From the NCBI GenBank assembly GCA_026419515.1, contig JANZZG010000008.1:1-64000 (forward strand): a DNA stretch of 64,000 bases, written 5' to 3'. Shown one piece after another: positions 1 to 9,400 of the stretch; position 1 is the stretch's first letter; each line of letters starts with the position of its first letter. The translations under genes and the position numbers were made by a program. This DNA comes from Methylophilaceae bacterium. GTDB lineage: Bacteria > Pseudomonadota > Gammaproteobacteria > Burkholderiales > Methylophilaceae. Under the pieces are notes generated by a model. It was given only the letters and a program-made list of their open reading frames with translations, did no database searches and was not told the origin of the DNA.

Positions 1-327
1 TTCGGTGTGGGCTATTCCTCGCTCACCTATCTGCGCCGGTTGCCGGTGGAGACGATCAAGATCGATCAATCGTTCGTGCGCGACATGTTGCACGACAGCG
101 AAGACATGGCCGTCGTGGCCAGTGTCATCAGCCTGAGCCGGGATTTCCAGCGCAAGGTGATCGCCGAGGGCGTGGAAACGGCGGAACATGGCGTGCAGCT
201 GCTGCGCATGGGCTGCGAACTGGCCCAGGGCTACGGCATTGCCAAGCCCATGCCACCGGAAGCCGTTCCTGCCTGGGTGCGAGACTATGTCCCCGACCCC
301 ACCTGGTCGCTCGACATCGCGCTCTAA
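1..327 (+). CDS. EAL-domain protein, C-terminal fragment (start lies outside the window)
   Basis: The open reading frame runs in from the left edge (FGVGYSSLTYL...) and stops at 327, so only about 108 C-terminal residues are present. It shows the late motifs of EAL domains: the KIDQSFVRDM strand, the AEGVET motif and the GCELAQGYGIAKPMP segment. EAL domains hydrolyse c-di-GMP to pGpG. The catalytic EAL signature itself and any sensor or GGDEF domain lie upstream, so activity cannot be judged. It converges on the multicopper oxidase gene with 8 bases between them and no visible terminator. Confidence 0.9.
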   Translation, partial: FGVGYSSLTYLRRLPVETIKIDQSFVRDMLHDSEDMAVVASVISLSRDFQRKVIAEGVETAEHGVQLLRMGCELAQGYGIAKPMPPEAVPAWVRDYVPDPTWSLDIAL

Positions 328-335
328 ATTTCGGA

Positions 336-1604
336 TCACACCTTACGGGCCAGGGTCTCCGGCGGATGCCTATACCATCCCGGATCGCGGTAATCATCAC
401 GCGCCAACCCTTCACGCACCTTCAGCAAGGTGAACATGCCCCCCATTTCCAGCGGACCGTAAGGACCTTCGCCCGCCATCATGGGGAGCGTGTTTTCCGG
501 CAGCTCCATCTGCATGGCCTGCATCTCAGCCATGCCGGTTTCCCCCATCGCCATATAGCCTTCTACCAGCTGACCGATCTTGCGGGCAATGTCGGCATGC
601 GGTACTCCCAGCATGTTGGGCATGTTGTGCCCCATGGGGCCCATGGTATGGTGCAACTTGTGACAGTGCAGCGGCCAGTCGCCCGGTGCATCCGCCGTGA
701 ACTCGAAAACCCGCATCGCGCCGACCGGCACGTTGACCGTGACCTCGGGAAATTGCGCGGACTTCGGCACCCAGCCGCCATCGGTACCGGTCACCTGCAC
801 ATCGTAGCCATGCAGGTGTATGGGGTGGTCATGCATGGACAGGTTGCCGATCCGCACCCGCACCCGGTCTCCTTTTCTGGCCACGAGGGGATCGATCGCC
901 GGAAATACGCGGCTGTTGAACGTCCACAGATTGAATTCGGTCATGGTGGTGGGCTTGGGGGTCGCCGTACCGGCTTCGATGTCCCAGTTATGCAGCAGAA
1001 AGCAAAAATCCCGATCCACCGGCCGCTCCCTGGGGTTTTTCGGGTGCACGATGAACAGCCCCATCATGCCCATCGCCACCTGCAGCACGTCATCCGAGTG
1101 GGGGTGGTACATGAAGGTGCCGCTGCGCTGGAGGAGGAACTCGTAGACATAGGTCTCGCCCGGTGCGATGTGCGGCTGGGTGAGCCCGCCCACGCCATCC
1201 ATGCCGTTGGGCAGACGAATGCCGTGCCAGTGGATGGTCGTGTGCTCCGGCAGCCTGTTGGTGACGTAGATGCGCACGCGATCCCCTTCCACCGCCTCGA
1301 GCGTGGGCCCCGGTGTGGAGCCGTTGTAACCCCAGCAGTTGACGGTCATCCCGGGCGCGAACTCGCGTCTGACTTTTTCGGCCACCAGATGATATTCCTT
1401 GACGCCATCCCGCAGGCGTGGCGGCAGCGTCCAGCCGTTGAGTGTGACCACGGGCCGGTATGGCTGGCCGGACGCCAGCCACAATGGAGGCGCCGTCTCG
1501 GTGCTGCTACGCGATTGCACATCCGGCGCTGCCGCCGCACGATCCAGCAAGGCCATGCCCACCAGCGCCATGCTCCCGGCGAGGAATCGTCTGCGCGTCG
1601 TCAT
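336..1604 (-). CDS. Tat-exported multicopper oxidase (copper resistance / laccase-like)
   Basis: 422 aa. The start is fixed by an ATGA overlap with the stop of the upstream TolC-family gene and by a twin-arginine signal (TTRRRFLAG, then a hydrophobic stretch to about residue 26). All four copper motifs are present: HWHG at 125-128, HPHSD at 167-171, HPIHLHG at 260-266, and HCHKLHH at 313-319 with Met324 ten residues after Cys314, a standard type 1 copper site. Spacing suggests two cupredoxin domains with the middle domain reduced or missing. A Met-rich tail (about residues 351-390) resembles Cu(I)-binding regions of CopA-type oxidases. A periplasmic cuprous oxidase role is inferred from this and from the co-operonic efflux channel. 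Confidence 0.88.
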   Translation of the reverse strand: MTTRRRFLAGSMALVGMALLDRAAAAPDVQSRSSTETAPPLWLASGQPYRPVVTLNGWTLPPRLRDGVKEYHLVAEKVRREFAPGMTVNCWGYNGSTPGPTLEAVEGDRVRIYVTNRLPEHTTIHWHGIRLPNGMDGVGGLTQPHIAPGETYVYEFLLQRSGTFMYHPHSDDVLQVAMGMMGLFIVHPKNPRERPVDRDFCFLLHNWDIEAGTATPKPTTMTEFNLWTFNSRVFPAIDPLVARKGDRVRVRIGNLSMHDHPIHLHGYDVQVTGTDGGWVPKSAQFPEVTVNVPVGAMRVFEFTADAPGDWPLHCHKLHHTMGPMGHNMPNMLGVPHADIARKIGQLVEGYMAMGETGMAEMQAMQMELPENTLPMMAGEGPYGPLEMGGMFTLLKVREGLARDDYRDPGWYRHPPETLARKV

Positions 1605-3061
1605 TCTGTGTCTCCTTTCCGTTCCTGTTCCATCGCGGCGCCGGCCTTCGTGGCAGCCTCCTGCGGCAGCCGCCCACCCACTGCCAGCTGCAGGTCGGCC
1701 AGCGCCGTCCAGTAATCGCGCAGCGCCTCGATGTAGGTGTGCACCGCCCCCACCTGCGCCCGCGCATCCGCCAGCAGTTCGTAGACACCGATCAGCATAC
1801 CGTTGTAGTAAAGCGTGCTTTGCTCGACGATCTGTTTGTACAATGGCAGCAGCACATCGCGTGCCTGCTTGGCTGCGCCATGCGCCGTGGCCAGCCGTTG
1901 CCATGCCTCGCGGATTTCGGAACGTGCGCTCACCTCCAAGTCATGAAGGCGGAGTACGCTTTGTCGGTACAAAGCTTCCTGGCGCGATAGCCGTGCCTGG
2001 CCCTGGTCGAAGAGGGGCAGTTCCAGCTTCAGGGTAGGACCGGTGAGGCGTTTCTCGCCGGTACTCTTCTCCGTCTCCACACCCAGATCGAGCACGTGGA
2101 TGAAACGCGTGCCGCGCGTCAAACCAAGCGCAGCAGCCAACGCTTCGACTTCTTTCTGCGCCAGGTGTACATCCAGACGCTGCGCGAGGCCATACGCTTC
2201 CAGGTCGGGATACTGCGGTAGCTGGGCGGGAATCTCCGGCAGCTGGGATGGCAACTTCCAGGCAGTCTGGGCGCCCCACAGTCCCATCAGCCGGTTGAGC
2301 CGCTCCCGCGCGGCATGAGCCTTTTCGCTGGCCCGTGCGGCTTCCAGCCGGATTTCGACAGCGAACGCTTGTTTACGCAAGGCGTCGCGCAAGCTCAGGT
2401 TCCCCGCCTTGCGCTGGCGCTCTCCCAGCTCCGCCTCGGCCTCCGCCAGCATCCGCACCTGCTTGAAAAATCCTGCCGACTGCTCGGCGGCCAGTGCTTC
2501 CGCCCACGCCTTGCGTGTCTCTGCCGCATGGCGCAACACGGCCTGTGCCACACGCAGCTGGGTAAGTTCGAAGCGGATACCTTCGATGCGCTGACGCGGC
2601 GCGGCCAGCAGCAACCCGAGGAAATCCAGTTCCACCCCCCATACGGTCTTGACCATGCCGCTCCCTGCCTGCCGGCTCCAGCCGAGAACGGGATTGCGCA
2701 GCAGCCCGGCCTGCACCAGGTCCGCCTGTGCGATGCCGAGGTCCTCGTATTCCGCCTGCAGGGCGCGGTTTTCCAGCAACGCCACCTGTACCGCGCCATC
2801 GGCAGTCAATGGCTGGGCCAGGATGGCCGCCACATGGGCTGCGGCCTCAGCGTCTTCCGCAGCGCCACGCCGCCATTCCACCGGTTGCTGCAGACGCTCG
2901 GCAACCAGCTGGAACATTGGCGCAAAACCAGAGTCTCGGGGCAAACCCGCGCAGCCAACCAACAGCATGCACATCACAAGCAGGATGAACAATCTCTGAA
3001 TGACCTGCTGCGCGATCGAATGGCTCTCAAGCCACTCGCTACGGTTGTTTGGAGTTTTCAT
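1601..3061 (-). CDS. TolC/CusC-family outer-membrane efflux lipoprotein
   Basis: 486 aa from the chosen ATG. A hydrophobic segment ending in the lipobox LVGC marks it as a lipoprotein. The rest is the long, Ala/Leu/Glu-rich alpha-helical pattern of outer-membrane efflux proteins, with two internally similar halves. A GGAGG lies about 14 bases upstream of this ATG, which is a long spacing; an in-frame ATG at 3220 would add 53 residues that do not look like a signal peptide. The gene overlaps the multicopper oxidase by ATGA, so the pair is translationally coupled and probably handles copper. No inner-membrane RND pump is next to it. Confidence 0.85.
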   Translation of the reverse strand: MKTPNNRSEWLESHSIAQQVIQRLFILLVMCMLLVGCAGLPRDSGFAPMFQLVAERLQQPVEWRRGAAEDAEAAAHVAAILAQPLTADGAVQVALLENRALQAEYEDLGIAQADLVQAGLLRNPVLGWSRQAGSGMVKTVWGVELDFLGLLLAAPRQRIEGIRFELTQLRVAQAVLRHAAETRKAWAEALAAEQSAGFFKQVRMLAEAEAELGERQRKAGNLSLRDALRKQAFAVEIRLEAARASEKAHAARERLNRLMGLWGAQTAWKLPSQLPEIPAQLPQYPDLEAYGLAQRLDVHLAQKEVEALAAALGLTRGTRFIHVLDLGVETEKSTGEKRLTGPTLKLELPLFDQGQARLSRQEALYRQSVLRLHDLEVSARSEIREAWQRLATAHGAAKQARDVLLPLYKQIVEQSTLYYNGMLIGVYELLADARAQVGAVHTYIEALRDYWTALADLQLAVGGRLPQEAATKAGAAMEQERKGDTE

Positions 3062-3223
3062 GATACGCTTTTGAGCCTCCTCTGCTTTCCGACGAGTGAG
3101 CAAGGCCGCATGACTTGGAACGTCCCACCCTGTATTTTGCGTTGAACACCGAACATGGTAGGCAAACGCATCGGCGCCTGTCGTTGCCTTTGCATGGGCT
3201 ACATGTCGCAACCTGGGCACGGA

Positions 3224-4009
3224 CTATGTCCTGACATCCCAGGCATCCCGCAATCCATCACCCAATACATTGACCGCCAGCACCAGCGACATCAGGCTCA
3301 GCCCTGCTGCCAGTACATAGTGTGGTGCCACCAGCAGATAGCGCACGCCATCGCGCAGCATGGCGCCCCAGGAGGCGTGCGGTGGCTGGATGCCGAGTCC
3401 GAGGAAGGACAGGCTGGCTTCCGCCACCACCAGCCCGGCGATGCCGTAGGTCGCCTCCACGATCAGCGGGGCGGCCAGCAACGGCAAGACGTGGCGACGC
3501 ATGACGTACCAGGGCGAACCACCCAGCGCCCGCGCCGCCTCGACGTGCTGGCGGGCCCTGAGCGACAGTGCCTGCGCGCGCGTGAGCCGCGCGTAGCCCA
3601 CCCAGGAGGTCAGGCATAGCGCCAGAATCAGATTGCCCAGCCCCGGCCCCAATACCGCGGCAAAAGCGATGGCCAGCAGGATTCCCGGAAACGCCTGGAA
3701 CACGTCCGTCACCCGCATCAGCAGGCGGTCCAGCCAGCCGCCGAAATAACCAGAGACGAGGCCGAGCAGGGTTCCCGCCACGCCGGCCACGACCGTCACC
3801 GTCATTGCCACCGTCAGTGAGACGCGTGCGCCCGCCAGCAGGCGCGCCAGGATGTCGCGGCCGAGGTCGTCGGAGCCTAGCCAGGCATCCCAATCCGGGG
3901 TCCGCAGGATGTGCTCCAGATGAATGACGTCGGGCTGCAGGCCGAGCAACGGTGCGACGGCCGCCGCCACGACCCAGAACAACGGGATGACGAGCGACCA
4001 GGATTTCAT
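3224..4009 (-). CDS. Peptide-type ABC transporter permease, DppC-like
   Basis: 261 aa. Start and upstream stop overlap as TGATG. It has the DppC/OppC layout: an N-terminal membrane segment, the SDDLGRDILARLL stretch, five further hydrophobic segments and the cytoplasmic EAA-type loop (EAARALGGSPWYVMRRHVLP), followed by ASLSFLGLGIQPP. It would pair with the DppB-like protein encoded just upstream and the binding protein two genes further. No ATP-binding subunit gene follows; about 160 bases of non-coding sequence separate it from the TolC-family gene. The substrate is likely an oligopeptide, but heme, nickel or murein peptides are also carried by this family. Confidence 0.88.
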   Translation of the reverse strand: MKSWSLVIPLFWVVAAAVAPLLGLQPDVIHLEHILRTPDWDAWLGSDDLGRDILARLLAGARVSLTVAMTVTVVAGVAGTLLGLVSGYFGGWLDRLLMRVTDVFQAFPGILLAIAFAAVLGPGLGNLILALCLTSWVGYARLTRAQALSLRARQHVEAARALGGSPWYVMRRHVLPLLAAPLIVEATYGIAGLVVAEASLSFLGLGIQPPHASWGAMLRDGVRYLLVAPHYVLAAGLSLMSLVLAVNVLGDGLRDAWDVRT

Positions 4010-4926
4010 CACACGAACCGAACCCGCGGATCGAGCCGCGCATAGGCAAAGTCGGTCAACCGATTGACGGCGACATAGGCGAGCGCGATCACCAGCACAC
4101 AGGCCTGGGTCACCGGATAGTCGCGTTTTTCGATGGATTCGACCAGCAGCCGCCCCACGCCGTCCCAGCCGAACACCGTTTCGGTGATCACCGCCCCTGC
4201 CAGCAGCGAACCCAGCTGCAGGCCCACCACTGTCACCACCGGCAGCAATGCGGCGCGCAGCGCATGACGCAGCACCACCGTGCGCTCTGGCAACCCTTTG
4301 GCGCGCGCAGTACGGACGAAATCCTCGCCGAGCACGTCCAGCAGGCTGGCCCGGGTCATGCGCGTGAGCAAAGCCGCCAGGCCGCAAGCCAGGGTGAGCG
4401 CCGGCAACACGATAGACGCCCCCGTTTCCATGCCGCTCACCGGCAGCCAGGGCAGCCACAGGGCGAACACCAGCATGAGCAGCGGCCCCAGCCAGAAATG
4501 TGGCATGGCGGACAACGTCAGCGCGAACAGGCGCGCGCCCCGGTCCGGCCAGCGGTTGTGATGCAGTGCCGCGATGATGCCGAGCGGTACTCCCATCATC
4601 AAGGCCACCACCAGCGCCAACAGGGTAAGGCGGATGGTGGCGGGGATGCGCTGTGCCAGCAGCTCGGCGATAGGCACGTGGGTGTGGATGGAGTGGCCGA
4701 AATCACCTTGTGCCAGCCGTCCCAGATAGTCGGCGAACTGTATCGGCAATGGCTGGTTCAACCCAAGTTCCGCGCGCAGCCGATCACGGTCGGCGGCGGT
4801 GGCTGATTCGCCCAGCATCACTTCCACTGGATCCCCCGGCACCATGTGCAGCAACAAAAAGGTCAGCAGCAGCACGCCGAATACCACCGGCAGCACACTG
4901 GCCAGGTGTCGCAGCAGGAATCTCAC
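4009..4926 (-). CDS. Peptide-type ABC transporter permease, DppB-like
   Basis: 305 aa from a GTG start that overlaps the L,D-transpeptidase stop as GTGA. Longer in-frame extensions upstream lie inside that gene in another frame and are not credible. It has the N-terminal membrane helix, the HMVPGDPVEVMLGE segment typical of DppB, the ELGLNQPLPIQFADYLGRL periplasmic stretch, and the EAA-like loop near the C-terminus ([20 protein letters not shown]). It forms the transmembrane heterodimer with the adjacent DppC-like protein. Confidence 0.88.
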   Translation of the reverse strand: MRFLLRHLASVLPVVFGVLLLTFLLLHMVPGDPVEVMLGESATAADRDRLRAELGLNQPLPIQFADYLGRLAQGDFGHSIHTHVPIAELLAQRIPATIRLTLLALVVALMMGVPLGIIAALHHNRWPDRGARLFALTLSAMPHFWLGPLLMLVFALWLPWLPVSGMETGASIVLPALTLACGLAALLTRMTRASLLDVLGEDFVRTARAKGLPERTVVLRHALRAALLPVVTVVGLQLGSLLAGAVITETVFGWDGVGRLLVESIEKRDYPVTQACVLVIALAYVAVNRLTDFAYARLDPRVRFV

Positions 4927-5402
4927 GCCTCGATCCAGACCGGCGTGCCTACCGGCACCTGGTCGAACAGCGCGATGACGTCGGCATTGCGCATGCGGAT
5001 GCAGCCATGCGAGCGCGGCACGCCCACGGGCTCGGTATCGGGGGTGCCGTGGATGTAGATGTAACGCTGCATGGTGTCGCAATCACCCAGGCGGTTGAAG
5101 CCAGGCTCGCAGCCGGACAGCCAGAGGATACGCGTCAGGATCCAGTCCCGCCCGGGATGCTGCGCGGCCAGCGCCGGCGTCCAGATTTCCCCTGTGGGGC
5201 GGCGTCCCACGAATACGGCGCCCAAGGGTTGACCGGCACCGATCTTGGCACGTACCACGTGCCGGCCACGTGGGGTGCAAAAGCTGTGCTTGCGCTCCCC
5301 GGCCCCCTTCTCGGCGGTGGATACCAACCACCGCGCCACCACGGTGCCGTCGTCGCGTTGCAATTCCAGCGTCTGGGCGGAAAGGGAAACGCGAATCCGC
5401 AT
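4923..5402 (-). CDS. L,D-transpeptidase (YkuD fold) without a signal peptide
   Basis: 159 aa. The YkuD catalytic signature is complete: His118 in IHGTP and Cys134 in SHGCIRM. In other bacteria such enzymes form 3-3 cross-links in peptidoglycan or attach proteins to it. The N-terminus (MRIRVSLSAQTLELQRDDG) is a beta strand, not a signal peptide, so either export is unconventional or the enzyme acts in the cytoplasm, for example on murein peptides. It sits 3 bases after the VOC gene stop and overlaps the permease start, inside a peptide-ABC operon. This placement suggests a link to murein-peptide recycling, which is inference. Confidence 0.88.
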   Translation of the reverse strand: MRIRVSLSAQTLELQRDDGTVVARWLVSTAEKGAGERKHSFCTPRGRHVVRAKIGAGQPLGAVFVGRRPTGEIWTPALAAQHPGRDWILTRILWLSGCEPGFNRLGDCDTMQRYIYIHGTPDTEPVGVPRSHGCIRMRNADVIALFDQVPVGTPVWIEA

Positions 5403-5405
5403 GTA

Positions 5406-5777
5406 TCAGGCGGCGGAAAGTTCCAGCACGTTGCCATCGGGGTCCCAGCAAAACAGCGCCGGACGACCCGATTTGCTCATGGAATAACGAACCCCTGCGC
5501 GTTCCAGCTCGGCTCGTACCGCTTCGATGTCTTCCACCTCCAGGGCCACATGACGGTCACGTCCACCGTGCGCAGGACGCTCGGCATCCCGGTAAGGGTC
5601 AGGGACTTGCATCAGATGGATCTGGTTAGGCCCGATGTCGTACCAGACGCCGGGAAACCCGAAATCCGGACGATTTGGATTGGGCGTGAAGCCGAACAGT
5701 CCTTCGTAAAAGGCACGAGAACGCGCCAGATCGGCGATGATGAAACTGGCGTGCAAAAAACGCTTGACGCGTATCAT
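5406..5777 (-). CDS. VOC-superfamily (glyoxalase/dioxygenase-like) protein
   Basis: 123 aa. The start ATG overlaps the upstream binding-protein stop as ATGA. It has a vicinal-oxygen-chelate fold pattern: VKRFLHASFIIADLARSRAFYEGLFGF at the N-terminus and DPDGNVLEL at the C-terminus. His9, His76 and Glu119 sit where VOC proteins bind their metal. The family includes glyoxalase I, dioxygenases and epimerases; the substrate cannot be told from sequence. The FWDPDGN-type ending resembles small YaeR-like and ring-cleavage-like members. Its location inside a peptide-transporter operon is unusual. Confidence 0.82.
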   Translation of the reverse strand: MIRVKRFLHASFIIADLARSRAFYEGLFGFTPNPNRPDFGFPGVWYDIGPNQIHLMQVPDPYRDAERPAHGGRDRHVALEVEDIEAVRAELERAGVRYSMSKSGRPALFCWDPDGNVLELSAA

Positions 5778-7234
5778 TGACTGACTCCTCTGGTGATCGT
5801 GGCCAGCCCGTCCCAGTTGCCGTCGGGCGCGGGTGCCCGCATTTGCAACCCTCTCCCCAGCGCCAGGAACTGACCTTCGTACCACAGCGGCACGTAAGGC
5901 AGCAGGGCATGGATGCGGGCGGTCGCCGCCGGCCAGTCCCGGCGTTTGAGTAACGCATCCAGTTCGACGTCGCGCAGCCGCCCACGGTTGGCCCCTGTTG
6001 GCGGGACCGATGCGCTGTGGAACGCCCGTCGGTAGATGTCCGGCGTGCGGACGCCCACCCAGGTCAGGCTGTAGAGCTGAAATTTACCATGCCTGACGTC
6101 ATCGAAAAACGTCCCCCAGTCCAGGCTGCGGATGCGCAGATCGATACCGGCTTTTTTCATCTGGGCCTGCAGGATGGTTGCGAGCCGCAGCCGTTGCATA
6201 TCGGTGGACGTCTTCAAAGTGAGTTTGAGCGGCAATGCGAGCCCTGATTCCTGCAGTAGGCGGCGCGCTTGTGCCGGATCATAAGGCAGGGGCTGCAATG
6301 CCGGATTACCGGCCCAATGCTCGGGGGGAAGGATGGCGGTGGCCGGCCGGCTGCCGCCGATCAGCACCTGACGGATGATGGCATCGCGGTCGATGGCGAG
6401 TGCCACCGCACGACGCACCCGCGGATTTTTGAGTAGCGGATCCTGCAGGTTGAAACCGAGATAGGAAAAATTGGTGCCCGCTGTCTCCTCTACGCGTATG
6501 CCGGGCTGACGCTTGAGATACCTCACCAGTTCTGGAGGAAGATCGCCTTGTAATAGATCGGTTTCGCCTCGCAGCAGTTTGAGCACCCGCACGGTGGGGT
6601 CACGCACTTCCTCCAACACGATGGCTTGCCGGTCGGCCACGCGCTCCAATCTCAGGGTACGGTTCCATTCGACCAGCCTTAGTGGGCCACTGCCCACCGG
6701 CTGACGGGAAAAATCGTGGTGGCGCGCGATGAGATGTGCCGGCAGGATACCCATCACCAGGCGAGCCGGAAAATCGGCATCGGGGTCTTTCAAGGTGAAC
6801 ACCACGGTATCGGCGTTTGGCGCATCCATAGCGGCGATGTTGGCGAATTCCGCGGCATGCGGCGCATCCTCGAGCGCCAGCAGCGAACGGTAGGTGGCGA
6901 CGACGTCCTGCGCAGTCAACCAGCTACCGTCATGAAAACGGCGCCCTTCTCTGCCCAGGGTGAAACTGACGTGCCAGGGGTCGTGCACTTGCCAAGTAGC
7001 CAAGGCAGGAACGGGACGCCCTTGCGCGTCGAAATCCACCAGCGACCGATACAGCAAGCGGTTGATACGCTCGGACGCGGCATCCACGGCATAGCGCGGA
7101 TCCAGCGTGAGTGGTGCCTGGGCGATGGCAAAACGAATTTCCTGTGCCCATCCCATATGGATGTTTGCCAACAGACAAAGAGCGCACCCCAGGCGCCAAC
7201 CCCATCGTAGTAGCCGTGCGGGAGTTCGATCCAC
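5774..7234 (-). CDS. Periplasmic peptide-type ABC substrate-binding protein
   Basis: 486 aa from a GTG preceded by GGAGGGG at good spacing; an in-frame ATG at 7264 would add 10 residues but lacks a ribosome-binding site. A signal peptide is visible (basic Arg-rich start, hydrophobic core, cleavage near GWAQ-EIRF). The mature part follows the SBP_bac_5/DppA pattern: LTLDPRYAVDAASERINRLLYRSL, FHDGSWLTAQDVVATYRSL, and a conserved region reading NFSYLGFNLQDPLLKNPRVRRAVALAIDRD. It is the likely ligand receptor for the two permeases downstream. Its start lies only 41 bases after rlmD. Confidence 0.88.
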   Translation of the reverse strand: MDRTPARLLRWGWRLGCALCLLANIHMGWAQEIRFAIAQAPLTLDPRYAVDAASERINRLLYRSLVDFDAQGRPVPALATWQVHDPWHVSFTLGREGRRFHDGSWLTAQDVVATYRSLLALEDAPHAAEFANIAAMDAPNADTVVFTLKDPDADFPARLVMGILPAHLIARHHDFSRQPVGSGPLRLVEWNRTLRLERVADRQAIVLEEVRDPTVRVLKLLRGETDLLQGDLPPELVRYLKRQPGIRVEETAGTNFSYLGFNLQDPLLKNPRVRRAVALAIDRDAIIRQVLIGGSRPATAILPPEHWAGNPALQPLPYDPAQARRLLQESGLALPLKLTLKTSTDMQRLRLATILQAQMKKAGIDLRIRSLDWGTFFDDVRHGKFQLYSLTWVGVRTPDIYRRAFHSASVPPTGANRGRLRDVELDALLKRRDWPAATARIHALLPYVPLWYEGQFLALGRGLQMRAPAPDGNWDGLATITRGVSQ

Positions 7235-7275
7235 ACCCACCCCTCCGAAGGCTTGTAGCACCATGTATGCTTGGA

Positions 7276-8580
7276 CTATTTTTTTTCAAACACGGCAATC
7301 GATTCCACGTGCGCGGTGTGTGGAAACATGTTGACCACACCGGCGGCCTTCAGGGCATAACCTTTGACCAGCACCAACACACCGGCGTCGCGTGCCAACG
7401 TAGCCGGATTGCAGGAAACATAGACGATGCGTTGAGGACCGTCGTCGGGCATCGCTTTGATCAGTTCCACCGCACCGTCACGCGGCGGATCGATCAGCCA
7501 TTTGTCGAAGCGGCCGAGCGCGGCGATGGCAGCGGCATCGACTTCGAACAAATCGATTTCACGGAATCCCACCGCATGCGCCAGGCCGTTGTGCTCTGCC
7601 CCCTGCCGTGCGCGGCGCACCAGAGCGGCCGAACCTTCCAGCCCCAGAACCTGCGCGCCGCGCCGGGCGATGGGCAGCGTGAAATTGCCCAGGCCACAGA
7701 AAAAATCCGCAATGCGCTCGCCCGGTCGTGGGTCGAGCAGCGCGATGGCGCGCCGCACCAGCACGCGGTTGATGTAGGGGTTGACCTGGGTGAACTCGGT
7801 CGGCATGAACGGGAAAGTCAGCCCGAATTCGGGCAGCGTGTAGGTAAGGGGGGGCGCATCCAGCGGATGGAAGGGCGTGGCCGTTTCCGGCCCCTTGGGC
7901 TGTAGCCACACCTGCACGCCATGATGGTCGGCGAATGCCCGGACCAGCGGCGCATCGGCCGCCTCCAGCGGCTCCAGGATACGAAACACCAACACCGAAA
8001 CCTGCTCGCCGACGGCGACCTCGATCTGCGGCACCGCGCTGCGGACGGACAGCTGCATCAGCAGCTCCTGCAGCGGGACGATCAGGGCGGAAATGTGTGG
8101 CGGCAGAACCTCACATTGCCGCATGTCCGCCACATAGCTGCTGGCCTTCTCGTTGAAACCCACCAACACCCGCCCTTTGGCCGGGACGTAGCGGGCCCGC
8201 AACCGCGCCTTGTGGCGATAGCCCCAGGCCGGGCCGAAGATGGGTGGTAGCAGGGTGTGCGGCTTGACCTTGGCGATATGCCACAGGTTGTCTTCCAGCA
8301 CGCGCTGCTTGGCGGCGACCTGGGCGACGGCGTCCAAGTGCTGCATGGCGCAGCCGCCGCAGGTGCCGAAATGCGGGCAGCGCGGCGTCACGCGCAAAGG
8401 GGATGGCGTGAGGATGCCGTCCAGGGCGGCGAATTCGTAGGTCGGCTTGTTGCGGTAGCTGCGATAGCGAACGGTCTCACCGGGTAAAGCACCTTCGATG
8501 AACACCGCCTTGCCCTCGACATGCGCGACGCCGCGCCCTTCGTGGTCGAGAGATTCGATGATTGCAATGCCCTGACTCAT
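7276..8580 (-). CDS. rlmD: 23S rRNA (uracil-1939-C5)-methyltransferase RlmD
   Basis: 434 aa. An N-terminal TRAM-like region is followed by Fe-S cysteines Cys68, Cys74 and Cys77 ([10 protein letters not shown]) and Cys155. The SAM-binding stretch includes [16 protein letters not shown], and the catalytic motif [11 protein letters not shown] is near the C-terminus. These match RlmD/RumA, which methylates U1939 of 23S rRNA. RlmC and TrmA are related, but the cysteine cluster and length favour RlmD. The exonuclease gene ends 43 bases upstream. Confidence 0.93.
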   Translation of the reverse strand: MSQGIAIIESLDHEGRGVAHVEGKAVFIEGALPGETVRYRSYRNKPTYEFAALDGILTPSPLRVTPRCPHFGTCGGCAMQHLDAVAQVAAKQRVLEDNLWHIAKVKPHTLLPPIFGPAWGYRHKARLRARYVPAKGRVLVGFNEKASSYVADMRQCEVLPPHISALIVPLQELLMQLSVRSAVPQIEVAVGEQVSVLVFRILEPLEAADAPLVRAFADHHGVQVWLQPKGPETATPFHPLDAPPLTYTLPEFGLTFPFMPTEFTQVNPYINRVLVRRAIALLDPRPGERIADFFCGLGNFTLPIARRGAQVLGLEGSAALVRRARQGAEHNGLAHAVGFREIDLFEVDAAAIAALGRFDKWLIDPPRDGAVELIKAMPDDGPQRIVYVSCNPATLARDAGVLVLVKGYALKAAGVVNMFPHTAHVESIAVFEKK

Positions 8581-8623
8581 GTGTGAATGAAGACGAAGAA
8601 GGACGATGGCCGCATTCGGGCGG

Positions 8624-9400
8624 CTAGTTGTTCCAGGCTTGCAGGAATTCCTGCCAGTGCGAACCGGGATAACTTGCCAATACCTCGCGCACCCGCGCGA
8701 TTTCCTGCCGGTATTCCTCTGGCGTGAACACGCCGCGCATCAGCTGGAAGCGCAGGAATACCAGATAGGTATTGGCGACGTCGGTTTCGCAGTAATTGCG
8801 GATGGCCCCGATCTCCCCGGCCAGATAGGCCTCCCACACTCTGGAGCCGTCCATGCCCAGCTTGCCGGGATAGCCACACAGCTTGGCGATGTCGTCCAAC
8901 GGCGCGTTGGCACGCGGCTGATAGAGCGCGAGCAAATCCATGAGGTCGAGGTGGCGGGTATGGAAGCGGTTGATGTAATTGTTGTAACGGAAGTCACGGT
9001 CGTCATCCCCCAGATCCCAGTAACGCGGGGACTGGATGCCATGCACCATGGCGCGGTAGTGCAGCACTGGCAGATCGAACCCGCTGCCGTTCCACGACAC
9101 CAATTGCGGCGTATATTTCTCGATGCCATCGAAAAAGCGTCGGATGAGCTCGGCTTCGCCGGACTCCGGCCCCCCCAGCGACCACACCCGGAACCCCTCG
9201 CTGCTGCGCAGGGCACAGGAAATGGCACACACCCGATGCTGGTGTAGTGGCAGGAAATCGCTGCCACTTTGTTGGCGACGCTGGAGCATGGCGATCCGGG
9301 CGACATCCGCGGTCGGCGTGTCGGCTGGCAGCTCGAGCAGCTTTTTCAGGCCATCGGTGTCAGGGACGGTTTCGATGTCGAATACCAGCGTCGGCGTCAC
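8624..9400 (-). CDS. Predicted 3'-5' exonuclease (PolB-like, DnaQ superfamily)
   Basis: 258 aa from a GTG that overlaps the ydbL stop as GTGA. The DEDD exonuclease residues are evident: FDIETVPD at the start (Exo I), [14 protein letters not shown] (Exo II), and the [16 protein letters not shown] stretch (Exo III). The family is the DNA polymerase B-like exonuclease group found as a stand-alone protein in many proteobacteria. The exact role, DNA proofreading or repair or RNA processing, is unknown. It is translationally coupled to the envelope genes upstream with no obvious functional link. Confidence 0.85.
   Translation of the reverse strand: MTPTLVFDIETVPDTDGLKKLLELPADTPTADVARIAMLQRRQQSGSDFLPLHQHRVCAISCALRSSEGFRVWSLGGPESGEAELIRRFFDGIEKYTPQLVSWNGSGFDLPVLHYRAMVHGIQSPRYWDLGDDDRDFRYNNYINRFHTRHLDLMDLLALYQPRANAPLDDIAKLCGYPGKLGMDGSRVWEAYLAGEIGAIRNYCETDVANTYLVFLRFQLMRGVFTPEEYRQEIARVREVLASYPGSHWQEFLQAWNN

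Noticed and set aside
366-1715. 449-aa open frame opposite the multicopper oxidase
   Set aside because: His/Gly-rich antisense artefact of a GC-rich gene with conserved copper motifs on the other strand.
3062-3223. Searched for a copper-responsive operator (CueR- or CusR-like) before the TolC-family gene
   Set aside because: No matching dyad or 19-base-spaced promoter could be identified by eye.
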